Shown piece after piece: positions 34,674-43,191 of a stretch of DNA of 64,000 bases (position 1 is the first letter of the stretch; each line of letters begins with the position of its first letter). The stretch is from Candidatus Gastranaerophilales bacterium (GTDB lineage Bacteria; Cyanobacteriota; Vampirovibrionia; Gastranaerophilales; Gastranaerophilaceae). The DNA lies in contig CALUVE010000006.1 of assembly GCA_944324135.1 (NCBI GenBank), forward strand, positions 19,487 to 83,486. Direction: 5' to 3'. Below the pieces are notes generated by a model, which had not been told where the DNA came from, did not search any database, and saw only the letters and a program-made list of their open reading frames with translations. The translations under genes were made by a program, and so were the position numbers.

Positions 34674-36011
34674 TTATTTTCCGGTAACAAGTTCGCCTTT
34701 TATGTACCAGGTTTTAGCACCGGTAATCTTAACCGGCACAAATTGTCCGGTCAAATCTTTGTCGTAAGGTATGTGGACAGTCTTGTTATTTCGGGTTTTG
34801 CCGGTATTTATGAACATCCCTTTGCGCTCGTAAAAGCTTTCAACAAGCACCTCCATTTCGCGTCCGACAAATTTCAGGTTAGATTTCAGACAGTTTTCTT
34901 GAATTTTTTTGTTTAAACGCTGAAACCTTTCGTCTTTCACTTCTTCCGGAATGTATTTGTCAACCCATTTTGCGGCAACTGTTTTTTCACGCGGGGAGTA
35001 CGCTGCTACATTTGAGTAATCCAGTTCAAATTCATCAATTGCTGTGAGAGTTTCTTCAAACTGTTCTTCTGTCTCACCCGGAAACCCGGCTATAAAGTCG
35101 CTTGTGATAGTTACATCAGGCACCATTTCCCGAATTTTTGCCACAATCTTGGCGTATGTTTCTCTATCATAGCGGCGGTTCATTTTCTTCAACACCTCGG
35201 ATGAACCTGATTGCATAGGGATGTGGAAATATTCACATACCTTGTCCAGTTTTACAACAGTTTCTATAAGTTCATCAGTTATGTCTGTCGGGTACGAGGT
35301 TACAAAGCGGATTCTGAATTTGCCCTCGAGCGCGTTTAAATCTTTCAGCAGGTCTGCAAGTCTGTAGTTTTTGTCTTTAAAATCTTTGCCGTAGCTGTCA
35401 ACATTTTGTCCGAGGAGAGTAATTTCTTTAAATCCGTCATTCAGGGCGTCCTGCGCTTCTTTGATTATAGTTTCCGGAAGTCTGGAGCGTTCTCTCCCTC
35501 TTGTGTAAGGTACTATACAGTATGTGCAAAAATTGTTGCACCCCTCTGTTATCGGAATCCAGGCGTTGGTTGATTTTACACGTTTGATTTCGTAAAGTTG
35601 TTCTCTTTCGGCTTCTGTTTGATGTGTTTCTGTACATTCACAAACCTTTTCTCCTGCTTCGACTTTTTTTAAAATATCAGGGAGTGAATATATTTTGTGG
35701 GTTCCAAGGACAAAATCAACATAGGGTGCACGTTTGAAAATTTCTTCTGCTTTCTGTTGTGCAACACAGCCGCAGAATCCTATTTTTAACTTTGGGTTGT
35801 TACGTTTTTTCCACATTCCCCATGTGCCGATTAGGCTAAACGCTTTGTCCTCGCTCAATTGACGTATAGAACAGGTGTTAACCATTAATAAATCAGCTTC
35901 CTCCGGAGTTTTGGTTTCTGTGTAATCAAAATGTGCGAGCATTCCGAGCATTCTTTCAGTATCGGATTTGTTCATCTGGCAGCCCATTGTTTCTATGTAA
36001 ACTTTTTTCAT
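34674..36011 (-). CDS. miaB: tRNA-2-methylthio-N6-isopentenyladenosine37 synthase
   Basis: The 445-aa radical-SAM methylthiotransferase modifies A37 of tRNAs reading UNN codons. The N-terminal UPF0004 domain has the three Cys of the auxiliary cluster (YIETMGCQMN near 11, NTCSIR near 47, GFCGC near 79). The radical-SAM motif CNNFCTYC lies near residue 160. A C-terminal TRAM domain (about 376-440, VGREMEVLVESFYERKG) binds RNA. NTCSIR and GCQMN assign it to MiaB rather than MtaB or RimO. It is divergent from the acyl-CoA ligase gene. Confidence 0.95.
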   Translation of the reverse strand: MKKVYIETMGCQMNKSDTERMLGMLAHFDYTETKTPEEADLLMVNTCSIRQLSEDKAFSLIGTWGMWKKRNNPKLKIGFCGCVAQQKAEEIFKRAPYVDFVLGTHKIYSLPDILKKVEAGEKVCECTETHQTEAEREQLYEIKRVKSTNAWIPITEGCNNFCTYCIVPYTRGRERSRLPETIIKEAQDALNDGFKEITLLGQNVDSYGKDFKDKNYRLADLLKDLNALEGKFRIRFVTSYPTDITDELIETVVKLDKVCEYFHIPMQSGSSEVLKKMNRRYDRETYAKIVAKIREMVPDVTITSDFIAGFPGETEEQFEETLTAIDEFELDYSNVAAYSPREKTVAAKWVDKYIPEEVKDERFQRLNKKIQENCLKSNLKFVGREMEVLVESFYERKGMFINTGKTRNNKTVHIPYDKDLTGQFVPVKITGAKTWYIKGELVTGK

Positions 36012-36136
36012 ATTTCCTCTTGTGTAAATTTTGTCGTTAACTTAATTGTATAACAAACAAGCGTAAACCTTGACTTTTTTCGGTAAAAATAATATTCTTT
36101 TATGTATCAAGTGTTTATTTATTTAGGGATTAGGAA

Positions 36137-37810
36137 ATGGGTTACAGAAAAAAGAACATTCTCACTTTGCTGGAGGAAAAGACAAATCTTTACGGAGATA
36201 GAATTGCGCTGGGGATGAGAACTCCTGTCGGCTGGAAAGAGTTTTCATACAAGGGTCTCGGGCTTATGTCAAGACGGCTTGCAAGTCATTTGATTCTTGA
36301 TTTGGAAGTAAAAAAAGGCGAGCGGCTTGCGATTTTGTCGGAGTCAAAACCTGAATTCGGGGCGTGCGTATTTGCCTCTATTCTTGCCGGTATGACAACC
36401 GTGCCGCTTGATGTTAAACTTACAAAATATGAACTTACATCTATACTTTTAGATTGTGAACCGACTGTTATGCTTGTCTCTCAAACCTATGCCGGAACAG
36501 CACTTGAACTGCAGAAAGAAATCCACTCTCTCAAACATATTATTGTAATGGATGAACCGGGCTACAATCAGGAACTTCCTAGTATATATAACCTGCCTAA
36601 CCGCTATGAGGCAAGGTGGAGACCGAGAAGCTCCAAGTCTACCGCGCTGATTATTTATACTTCCGGCACAACCGGAGCGCCTAAAGGTGTTGAAATTACT
36701 TTTAACAATATGCTGACCCAGCTTGAGGATTTGGAGGAAGCGCTCAATGCTATTTTGCCTAACCGTCAGATTACGGTGCTTTCTATTTTGCCTATGAATC
36801 ATTTGTTTGAACTGACTGTCGGGTTTGCAACATTTTTGAATTTCGGGTTCTCCGTGTATTACACACAGAGCCTGAAACCAAAAGATATCTTAGGGATTAT
36901 GCGTGATAAAAAAGTAGATTTTATGATAGTTGTTCCTGCTTTTCTGAAACTTTTGAAAACTTCTATTGAAAATGAATTGAATAATTTATCTGCTCAAAAG
37001 CGCACTCTATTTGATTTTATGTACAAGCTGGCAAAATTCATTCCCTGCTACAGTATAAAGAAAATGATGTTCAAGCCTATCCACGACAAGTTTGGCGGGC
37101 ATTTTATCGGCTGTATATCAGGAGGAGCACCATTGGATGTAGAAGTCGGCGCTTTTTTTGAGCGGATAGGTTTACAGGTTTATCAGGGGTACGGGTTATC
37201 AGAAACCAGCCCTGTCGTTTCTGTTAATACAGATAAACGCAACAATCTCGCCTCTGTCGGTCGCCCGCTCAAAACTTATGAGGCAAAAATTGACGCGGAC
37301 TCCGGAGAACTTCTCCTAAGAGGCCCGTCTGTTATGAAAGGCTATCACAATCAGCCGGAAGTAACCTCTCAGGTGCTGGATTCAGACGGCTGGCTGCATA
37401 CAGGTGATATCGCAAAAATTGATAAGGACGGGCATATTTTCATTACCGGCAGGATTAAGAATATGATAGTTCTTTCCGGCGGCAAAAAGGTTTTTCCGGA
37501 AGAGGTGGAATCCGTTCTAGAAAAAAGTCCGTATATAAATGAAGTTTGTGTGCTTGGCACCTCCAAAACTTTTGGCGCAAAAGACGGAACGGAAGAAGTC
37601 ACGGCAGTAATTTATCCGAAAGAAGATTTGCTGGAAAAATTCTCCCCTGAAGAATTGAATAATTTTATCCGCACTGAGGTTAAGAATCTCTCGACCCGTC
37701 TCACTGCCTACAAACGTCCGAATAATATTGTTGTTATCAGAGAACCTCTGCCAAAAACAACAACCAGAAAAGTTAAACGCAAAGACGTCCGCGAATTGAT
37801 TGCCGTGTAA
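36137..37810 (+). CDS. AMP-binding long-chain acyl-CoA ligase (FadD-like)
   Basis: The 557-aa ANL-superfamily enzyme activates a carboxylate through an acyl-adenylate. The P-loop ALIIYTSGTTGAPKGVE is at about residues 173-189. The GYGLSETSP motif is near 353, TGDIAKIDKDGHIFITGR near 422, and the C-terminal lysine region TTRKVKRKDV ends the protein. It resembles bacterial FadD/AMP-dependent synthetases used for fatty-acid activation or lipid remodelling. Acyl-ACP synthetase activity, as in cyanobacteria, is also possible. No beta-oxidation genes are nearby. Confidence 0.88.
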   Translation: MGYRKKNILTLLEEKTNLYGDRIALGMRTPVGWKEFSYKGLGLMSRRLASHLILDLEVKKGERLAILSESKPEFGACVFASILAGMTTVPLDVKLTKYELTSILLDCEPTVMLVSQTYAGTALELQKEIHSLKHIIVMDEPGYNQELPSIYNLPNRYEARWRPRSSKSTALIIYTSGTTGAPKGVEITFNNMLTQLEDLEEALNAILPNRQITVLSILPMNHLFELTVGFATFLNFGFSVYYTQSLKPKDILGIMRDKKVDFMIVVPAFLKLLKTSIENELNNLSAQKRTLFDFMYKLAKFIPCYSIKKMMFKPIHDKFGGHFIGCISGGAPLDVEVGAFFERIGLQVYQGYGLSETSPVVSVNTDKRNNLASVGRPLKTYEAKIDADSGELLLRGPSVMKGYHNQPEVTSQVLDSDGWLHTGDIAKIDKDGHIFITGRIKNMIVLSGGKKVFPEEVESVLEKSPYINEVCVLGTSKTFGAKDGTEEVTAVIYPKEDLLEKFSPEELNNFIRTEVKNLSTRLTAYKRPNNIVVIREPLPKTTTRKVKRKDVRELIAV

Positions 37811-37838
37811 AAGCTAAAGTCTTTTCTAACTAATCGGA

Positions 37839-37997
37839 CTACTCTGCTTTTTCCGCTTTAGTAATCTTTAACGCGCCGTCGGTAATCTCTAAGTTGACAT
37901 CGTGCAATACAGGGTTAATCCCGAGTTCTTCAAGATAAATCTTCGGGATAATTACGCACCAACTGCCGCCAATTGCTCTGAGAGATTTCCTTACCAT
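37839..37997 (-). CDS. AbrB/MazE-like DNA-binding protein, 52 aa
   Basis: This short gene is easily missed. The minus strand from 37997 reads MVRKSLRAIGGSWCVIIPKIYLEELGI... and ends ...LKITKAEKAE. It has the swapped-hairpin AbrB pattern: RAIGGSWCVIIPKIYLEELGI corresponds to the GNSxxVxIPKxxLxxLGI of MazE/AbrB. A Shine-Dalgarno GGAG lies 6 nt upstream. The N-terminal half binds DNA as a dimer in this fold. No toxin gene follows: downstream is the convergent acyl-CoA ligase. A perfect palindrome at 38062-38090 is a likely binding site. It may be an autoregulator controlling the divergent gene. Confidence 0.8.
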   Translation of the reverse strand: MVRKSLRAIGGSWCVIIPKIYLEELGINPVLHDVNLEITDGALKITKAEKAE

Positions 37998-38020
37998 TTT
38001 TGCTCCATATTATAACTTAA

Positions 38021-38099
38021 TTACTATTAAGTATAACATTTATGGTTGACATTTTATTACCACTTTATTACTATAAAATAGTAATAAAGTTGCTATAAT
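38021..38099. promoter_or_regulatory. Operator array between the AbrB-like gene and the divergent ORF
   Basis: A perfect 13-bp inverted repeat with a 3-nt spacer (38062-38074 and 38078-38090, half-site TTATTACTAT) lies directly upstream of an extended -10, TGCTATAAT (38091-38099), on the plus strand. Further half-sites TTACTAT (38021-38027) and TTATTAC (38054-38060) occur towards the AbrB-like gene. Occupancy would cover the -35 region of the plus-strand promoter. Confidence 0.75.
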
Positions 38100-38110
38100 G
38101 TTTAGTTATT

Positions 38111-38305
38111 ATGTTGCCTGATGAAATTCTAACGGAAGAAGAATATAATGAAATGGATTTTTTAGTGCAAAACCTGCATACCTATTTGCACGTAATATAC
38201 GATTACACAGAAAAACATATGCACGAAGCGGTTAGTTTAGGGAATATTCACTGGATGTTTGACAGTGTGCTGGAGGATATCAGCAAATTAAAAAGACATT
38301 TTTAG
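38111..38305 (+). CDS. Small acidic helical protein, 64 aa
   Basis: The product is acidic and helical with His and aromatic residues (YLHVIYDYTEKHMHEAVSLG). No known family was recognised. The ATG at 38111 is only 11 nt after TATAAT (38094-38099), so its leader would be about 5 nt. An internal ATG at 38153 has a Shine-Dalgarno (GGAAGAAG) and would give 50 aa. It is divergent from the AbrB-like gene and shares its operator, so the two are probably linked functionally. It has no toxin signature. Confidence 0.5.
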   Translation: MLPDEILTEEEYNEMDFLVQNLHTYLHVIYDYTEKHMHEAVSLGNIHWMFDSVLEDISKLKRHF

Positions 38306-38328
38306 CTTAAAGACGATAGAACAGGTGG

Positions 38329-38379
38329 GCAAACATAATGTTTACATTGCTGTCATTCTGAGCGTTAGCGAAGAATCTC
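38329..38379 (+). repeat. Composite repeat: palindrome plus CATTCTGAGCG element, copy 3
   Basis: GCAAACATAATGTTTAC (38329-38345) is followed after 6 nt by GTCATTCTGAGCG and TTAGCGAAGAATCTC (38352-38379). Confidence 0.8.
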
Positions 38380-38575
38380 TTTTATCATGTTCATTTCTTT
38401 CTCTTTTATTGCGAGTAAAAGAGCAAACGAAACGTTTGCATCAATAGGTATAAAGCAAACGGCAAGAATTTCTAATTAACTGTAGAATCAAGAAACGAAA
38501 CCAAAGAAAGAGAAAAACGCGACCGAATGATACGAGTAATCAGAAACTATGTTTCTGAAACTTCCTTATTCTGAT

Positions 38576-38677
38576 GCAAACATTATGTTTGCTATGCCGT
38601 CATTCTGAGCGCAGCGAAGAATCTCCTAATTTACAGAGATTCTTCACCCCTGAATGGTTATCGGGTTCAGAATGACA
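38576..38677 (+). repeat. Composite repeat: palindrome plus CATTCTGAGCG hairpin, copy 4
   Basis: GCAAACATTATGTTTGC (38576-38592, a perfect palindrome) is followed by GTCATTCTGAGCG...GAAGAATCTC. A partial inverted partner (GAGATTCTTC at about 38636, TTCAGAATGAC ending near 38676) gives a hairpin. This copy is the only one with both arms. Confidence 0.8.
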
Positions 38678-38880
38678 GGAAAAATGATGTTTCCATCAAT
38701 ACTAACAGCCAACTATAAAATATCGCCGGCGAGCGGATTATTCTCACCGGCGTTACACATTCACCTACCTACTTGCTCTCCTGCTTACACGTTGAGGAAT
38801 TATAAAAAAGAAATCGAAATCGTTTTATGTCATGGCTTTACATGATTATTCTCCTTTTATTCTCAATGGTATTATTCGGT

Positions 38881-40626
38881 TTATTGTTGGCTTTGGGCTT
38901 CTTTACTTTTAATAATTTCTACGATATTTCTTACCGCAGTATTAACTTTGCCGCTGTTTGTCCAGTATGGTGCATTCAATTCAGCAAGTAATGTATTGAA
39001 CTGTGCTGCCAGGCTAACATTGCTGCCGTCGCTTACGAGATATTGGTCTTGTCCTGTCTTGGCTGTAACTGTATATTGTTCTAAATCGTCTTTTTTGATT
39101 CTGTCAAATTCATCGGAATCTTCTGGTAATTGAGGTATATTTTTTGCTCCTACAAGTCCAAGTTTGTATGCACGGAGTAACAATGCTTTGTAGATGTAGT
39201 TGCCTAATTCGTATTGTTGTGATGAATCTGCATCATCTTCAAATGCTTCAATAAAATCTTCTGCATCATCGTTATTTGTTACAGGATTATATCTGTTTTT
39301 ATTCTTTTCACTTGTGTAGAAATGATCCATAACTTCTATTATGTTATTTTCATTAAGTTGTGAAATGGCAGCTTTAAGGTTTTTGTCATGTGTTCCGCCC
39401 CAGAATGTGTCTTCTCCGTTAATAGCATCTGCAAATGTATTGCTGATGTTTTCAACATTTTTATCATATTCTTTTACTGCGTTGTAAACTTCTACGCTTC
39501 TTGCATCAACCATCTCTTGTTTTTGAGCTTCAGCCTGTGCGGTTGATAATGCTTCCATTCTTGCTTGCGCTTCACTCAAGATTTTTTCGGCTGCTTCAAT
39601 ATTGTCTGTGGTTGTGTTTTTATCAACAGCCTGTCCATTTTCAACATCTTTGTATGCTATTGTAATCTTACCATTATCAGCTGCGGTCATTCCTTCCGGA
39701 ATATTTTCTCCGTAAACGATTTTGAGGTTTTCTTCCGCATCGGCTTTTGTTGTTGCTGTTAATTTTTTAGTGTCAGTCTGCATAGCTTCAATTGATTCGT
39801 AAGTTTTGGTTTCTTTTACGGATTTGCCGTCTTTTACGACAGTTACTTCACGTGAAAGTTTTCCGTCGTCACCTACTGTGACTGATGCCGGTGCATTTTC
39901 ACCATAAACTGTTGCAAGATTTGATTGTGCATCTGATTTAGTGGTTGCAACTGCTGATGTTGCTGCTGCAGAATCAGGGTCTGTGTCTGAATCAGAATCG
40001 CTGTCGCCATCTACGGCATCATCATCTACTGCACCGTCGCCGTCTACAGCGTCATCATCGTCAGCTTCATTCTGTTCTGCTACTTCTTCTATCAATTCTT
40101 TGATTTTGGTGTCAATTTCTGTCTTTTCGCCCATCAATGCTTCAAATGCGTCGAAATTTTCCAGCCAATCTTTATCTGTTTTCAGTTCAGGTTTCATTGC
40201 TTCAATTTTTGCTTGAAGTTCGTGTATCTTTTTGATTTGTTCTTTGATAGTTGTTTTCTGTGCTTCTGTAACACCTTCCTGTGTTAACATTTTTTCAAGG
40301 TTTTCTACTGTTGAATCAAGGGTTTTCAATGCTGTTTCAGCTTTTGAATATACGCGTTGATTCATTGACAAGTTTACTGATGAGTCTATCCCTGCAAAAT
40401 CCATTGTGCAGGCTGAAAACGGGTTAATAGGAATACCAAAGTTCACCATGCCGTTTATTGCCTGAAAATTGTATGCTTGCCATGGTGTCATTTGCATTAT
40501 TGAATTCATATTGAATTGAACTCCATTGCCCCAGTTTGAAGTCCAGGCATATGGCGCACCAAGCTGATTCAATAAAAAGTTAAATCCGGTTATTGCTACA
40601 TTTGTGCTGTCACTTTGGCTTCCCAT
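38881..40626 (-). CDS. Acidic coiled-coil protein with tandem 65-aa repeats, 581 aa
   Basis: I do not recognise the family. There is no signal peptide. The N-terminal part is aromatic/Asn-rich (about 14-70), then a coiled coil (about 75-190), a run of Asp/Ser (about 193-222), and two tandem 65-residue units (about 228-350). Each unit carries TTKxDAxxNLxxVYGENxP and xxxDxGK landmarks. A helical C-terminal region follows. The motif FNxLLxxLxAPY occurs at both ends (residues 15-26 and 543-554). Its low-complexity, acidic character recalls extracellular or surface proteins, perhaps calcium-binding. It follows lipM by 70 nt and has a Shine-Dalgarno AAGGAG. Confidence 0.75.
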   Translation of the reverse strand: MGSQSDSTNVAITGFNFLLNQLGAPYAWTSNWGNGVQFNMNSIMQMTPWQAYNFQAINGMVNFGIPINPFSACTMDFAGIDSSVNLSMNQRVYSKAETALKTLDSTVENLEKMLTQEGVTEAQKTTIKEQIKKIHELQAKIEAMKPELKTDKDWLENFDAFEALMGEKTEIDTKIKELIEEVAEQNEADDDDAVDGDGAVDDDAVDGDSDSDSDTDPDSAAATSAVATTKSDAQSNLATVYGENAPASVTVGDDGKLSREVTVVKDGKSVKETKTYESIEAMQTDTKKLTATTKADAEENLKIVYGENIPEGMTAADNGKITIAYKDVENGQAVDKNTTTDNIEAAEKILSEAQARMEALSTAQAEAQKQEMVDARSVEVYNAVKEYDKNVENISNTFADAINGEDTFWGGTHDKNLKAAISQLNENNIIEVMDHFYTSEKNKNRYNPVTNNDDAEDFIEAFEDDADSSQQYELGNYIYKALLLRAYKLGLVGAKNIPQLPEDSDEFDRIKKDDLEQYTVTAKTGQDQYLVSDGSNVSLAAQFNTLLAELNAPYWTNSGKVNTAVRNIVEIIKSKEAQSQQ

Positions 40627-40695
40627 GACAAAATCTCCTTGATTTATTCCTCGTAATTATATAAAGATATTTTATTTGTTGAAATTGCGCATGTG

Positions 40696-41355
40696 TTAAG
40701 AAATGTTACGAGGGTCAAGGATATTTATAATATCTTCGCGAGAGATTTTCGGATTAATTTCTTTTATTGAGGTGATTAAATCCGGGTTTATTTCTTCGTG
40801 AAAAATTTCAAAGAGGAGTTCTTTGTTGTAGTCGTATAGAATGGAGCCGTGCTGGAGGATATAGCCGTTTTTGCGGAATTGGGCCGAGCCAATGAGTTTT
40901 TTGCCTTTGTAGCACAGGTCTGCTCCGGTTGATACCAGCATACAGTAATCAATATTGTGGACGGATTTTTTTGTCCCGCCAAATTCAAGTTCTATACCGA
41001 GTTTTGCAAATCTGTTTATAAGAAATTTGGAGATATCTTTGTAGGATTCGTTAATATTTTCACCGTGGGGAAGCAAATCTACCGGAGTTATGTAGCTGTA
41101 TGTTATTTCATCATCGTGCAAAATTGCGCGACCTCCGGTTATCCGTCGAACAGAGTTTATATTTTTTTTGAGCAGGAGCGCAAAATCCATAAAGTCATCT
41201 TGCTGGTTTCGACCTAAAGAAACGCAGGCGGGCGACCAGCCGTATAGTCTAAAAATAGGCTCCCTCAATTGTTTTTGTATGGCAAATTCCAACAGTTTGT
41301 TGTCCAGTTCCATATTCCGGCTGCCGGTATTTACTTCATAAGGAATAAATTTCAT
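40696..41355 (-). CDS. lipM: Lipoate/octanoate transferase, LipM-like
   Basis: The 219-aa protein belongs to the biotin/lipoate ligase fold. RRITGGRAILHDDEITYSY (about 68-86) is the acyl-AMP/octanoyl site. KKLIGSAQFRKNGYILQHGSILYD (about 151-174) carries the conserved Lys and the LQHGSIL tail typical of LipM and LplA. A Cys in DYCMLVSTG near 138 lines up with the catalytic Cys of LipM octanoyltransferases, favouring transfer of octanoyl groups to GcvH over ATP-dependent ligation. LplA-type activity is the alternative. It lies 1 nt after the 303-aa secreted gene. Confidence 0.8.
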   Translation of the reverse strand: MKFIPYEVNTGSRNMELDNKLLEFAIQKQLREPIFRLYGWSPACVSLGRNQQDDFMDFALLLKKNINSVRRITGGRAILHDDEITYSYITPVDLLPHGENINESYKDISKFLINRFAKLGIELEFGGTKKSVHNIDYCMLVSTGADLCYKGKKLIGSAQFRKNGYILQHGSILYDYNKELLFEIFHEEINPDLITSIKEINPKISREDIINILDPRNIS

Positions 41356-41356
41356 A

Positions 41357-42268
41357 TCAGTTCTTCTTTTCCCGTTTGCTTAAATTAGTCTCAAATTGTT
41401 TGAAAACATCGTTCCCGACAAATTGTTCAAGGGCAGCTCTTTTGGAATAAAATTCGGAGTTTGCTTTTCTCTGGGTATCAAGAGCTGTTCTGTAGTAGGC
41501 ATCTGTTATAAGGATTACTTCACGCGGCATGTCCTGTGAGATATCGTAATTTTTCTTTCTCTGTTCCGTCATTTTGGTTACAAGCTGAAGTTTTTCCCGT
41601 GCGGTCATGTAGTCATAGTACAAATTAACTGTTTTTTGCTGGAGGTCTTCAATTTTTCTCACGAGGATAATCATGTCTGCGTCTGTTACTCTTGTGTATT
41701 TGTAGTTGAGGGCTTTTGTGTCTTGAGTCATAATCCCGAGCATATTGCCGCCAATCAAAGCTCCGCTTGCAAGTAACGGATTCCCCATACCGGCGCCGAC
41801 AAGGGTTGACATACCGGCAATTGTTGTGAGGACTTTTTTAACGGATTTTTCGTTTGGTTTGTTTTCGTCAGGGTTTGCAAGTTTATAGAGCGCAAAGTTA
41901 ATTACATCACTTTTTGCGGCTGCGCCCTGCCAGAGCAAAGTCAAATCCTCCATCATATCGTTCTGCTGGAGTTCTAAATCCGCTGCGATTTCTTTTGACA
42001 TTTTTTTTATGCTTAAATCAGCGTAGGTTACATCTTCTATGTTGTAGCTTTCTGCATTGTTCTCATCAATTCTTTCCTTTTCCACATGAGTTTTTTGAAC
42101 CTCTTGAATATCCTGCACGGCTTCTACGTACATTTTTTCAGGGGTATCAGTAAGCCCGACTCTGAATGCAGGCGGCTTTGGAGCATTCAAGTCAGCGTAA
42201 TCTATTGCATAACTGGCTGTCTGTGCCATTAACATTGTGAAAATTATTATTGCGGTTAGTCTTTTCAT
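41357..42268 (-). CDS. Secreted helical protein, paralogue of the upstream gene, 303 aa
   Basis: A signal peptide (AIIIFTMLMAQTASYA, cleavage near 21) precedes an acidic linker and a conserved module from about residue 105 on. It reads TLLWQGAAAKSDVINFALYKLANP, a Gly/Ala-rich hydrophobic hairpin (about 148-178), then VTDADMIILVRKIEDLQQKTVNLYYDYM and a long coiled coil. The upstream gene encodes the same order of elements, so they are a tandem duplication. The start overlaps the upstream stop by 4 nt (ATGA). The hydrophobic hairpin suggests membrane association. Function unknown. Confidence 0.75.
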   Translation of the reverse strand: MKRLTAIIIFTMLMAQTASYAIDYADLNAPKPPAFRVGLTDTPEKMYVEAVQDIQEVQKTHVEKERIDENNAESYNIEDVTYADLSIKKMSKEIAADLELQQNDMMEDLTLLWQGAAAKSDVINFALYKLANPDENKPNEKSVKKVLTTIAGMSTLVGAGMGNPLLASGALIGGNMLGIMTQDTKALNYKYTRVTDADMIILVRKIEDLQQKTVNLYYDYMTAREKLQLVTKMTEQRKKNYDISQDMPREVILITDAYYRTALDTQRKANSEFYSKRAALEQFVGNDVFKQFETNLSKREKKN

Positions 42269-43092
42269 TTTTTCACCGCCTTTTCTCCGACCAGTGTCGC
42301 ATTGTAGTTGTACTGGTAAAGGTTAAGATTGTCTACGACTTTTTTCCCGGCAAGACGCTGGAGCTCAAGGTGATATTTTTTTGCATTTTGCAGGTAGTAG
42401 AATTCTTCTATCAGCATTTCATCATATAGTGAGGAGGAAATTGATATCTCCAGCAAATCATCTTCTGCCAGTGCTTTTGAGTAATTTTTATTATACAAAA
42501 GCAGCTTTGCGCGTGTTTCTTTCAGCTGTGATAAGGTGCTTTTGTAATTGTAGTAGGCATTGATTATTTTATCCTGAAGTTCTTCCACAAGCCCTGCAAG
42601 TTCAATCATCTCCGTATCAGTGAGCGGGATTTCCTGCGGGATATTTTTTCTGTTGATAAGACTTTGCGCCAATCTGCCGGCTGCAAATGCTGATGATGAT
42701 ACCAGATAGTCAGACCCTGCCATATAAGGTATAAACGATGCGCCTGCCGCTACAGCAGAAAGCGTTTTTGCCATTAAGGAAGAATGAATTCTCCTCGCAC
42801 TTTCCGGGGTCGCAAGTTTTTTAAGAGCAAATTCTATAACTTTGTTATTTGCAACCGTTCCGTCCCAGAGGTTTTCTATATCTTCAATGTCTTTTTCTTT
42901 CTGCAGTTTTATGAGCTCGTCAACGATAGCTTTGTCATCAATCAGAAGTGATTCTTTCGGGCGGATTTCCGGTTTTTTAAGTTCGATTTTATCAGATTGT
43001 ACGTTTTCCAGCTTGACTTCTTCCGCTGATGTAAGCGGCATGGCATTCAACATACTCCCCAGTATAAGCAGTGAAATTATAAGCTTTCTCAT
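42265..43092 (-). CDS. Secreted helical protein, paralogue of the downstream gene, 275 aa
   Basis: The ATG at 43092 gives a proper signal peptide (MRKLIISLLILGSMLNAMPLTSA). A TTG at 43128 would add 12 residues with no ribosome-binding site. The module ENLWDGTVANNKVIEFALKKLATP, Gly/Ala-rich hydrophobic hairpin, LTDTEMIELAGLVEELQDKIINAYYNYK and coiled coil matches the next gene. TG-C-TATAAA on the minus strand ends only 6 nt before this ATG, so the mRNA may be leaderless. It heads a set with its paralogue and lipM. Function unknown. Confidence 0.72.
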   Translation of the reverse strand: MRKLIISLLILGSMLNAMPLTSAEEVKLENVQSDKIELKKPEIRPKESLLIDDKAIVDELIKLQKEKDIEDIENLWDGTVANNKVIEFALKKLATPESARRIHSSLMAKTLSAVAAGASFIPYMAGSDYLVSSSAFAAGRLAQSLINRKNIPQEIPLTDTEMIELAGLVEELQDKIINAYYNYKSTLSQLKETRAKLLLYNKNYSKALAEDDLLEISISSSLYDEMLIEEFYYLQNAKKYHLELQRLAGKKVVDNLNLYQYNYNATLVGEKAVKK

Positions 43093-43191
43093 ACTATATT
43101 TATAGCACAAGCATAATAATAAATCCAATGATTGACAAAGTTATACATCCTTGGATTGTTCAGGCTATTAAGAAAAAAAAGTAGAATTTAT

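Larger units (their letters stand above)
38306..38880. other. Repeat-rich spacer, 575 bp
   Basis: The region holds two palindrome plus CATTCTGAGCG composites (38329-38379 and 38576-38677) and a GC-rich hairpin (38724-38752, 10-bp stem with one G-T pair). The sequence between them (about 38390-38570) shows no gene, RNA or clear symmetry. Confidence 0.7.

Noticed and set aside
34573..34767. 64-aa frame with CHSERSEE
   Set aside because: This peptide is the translation of the CATTCTGAGCG intergenic repeat, a frequent false gene, and the frame runs into the end of miaB on the other strand.
37839..38305. Classic toxin-antitoxin module
   Set aside because: The AbrB-like gene has no downstream toxin, and the divergent 64-aa ORF lacks toxin features and is in the wrong orientation.
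38654..38845. 63-aa frame in the repeat spacer
   Set aside because: It lies over repeat arms and a GC-rich hairpin, has no Shine-Dalgarno and no recognisable domain.
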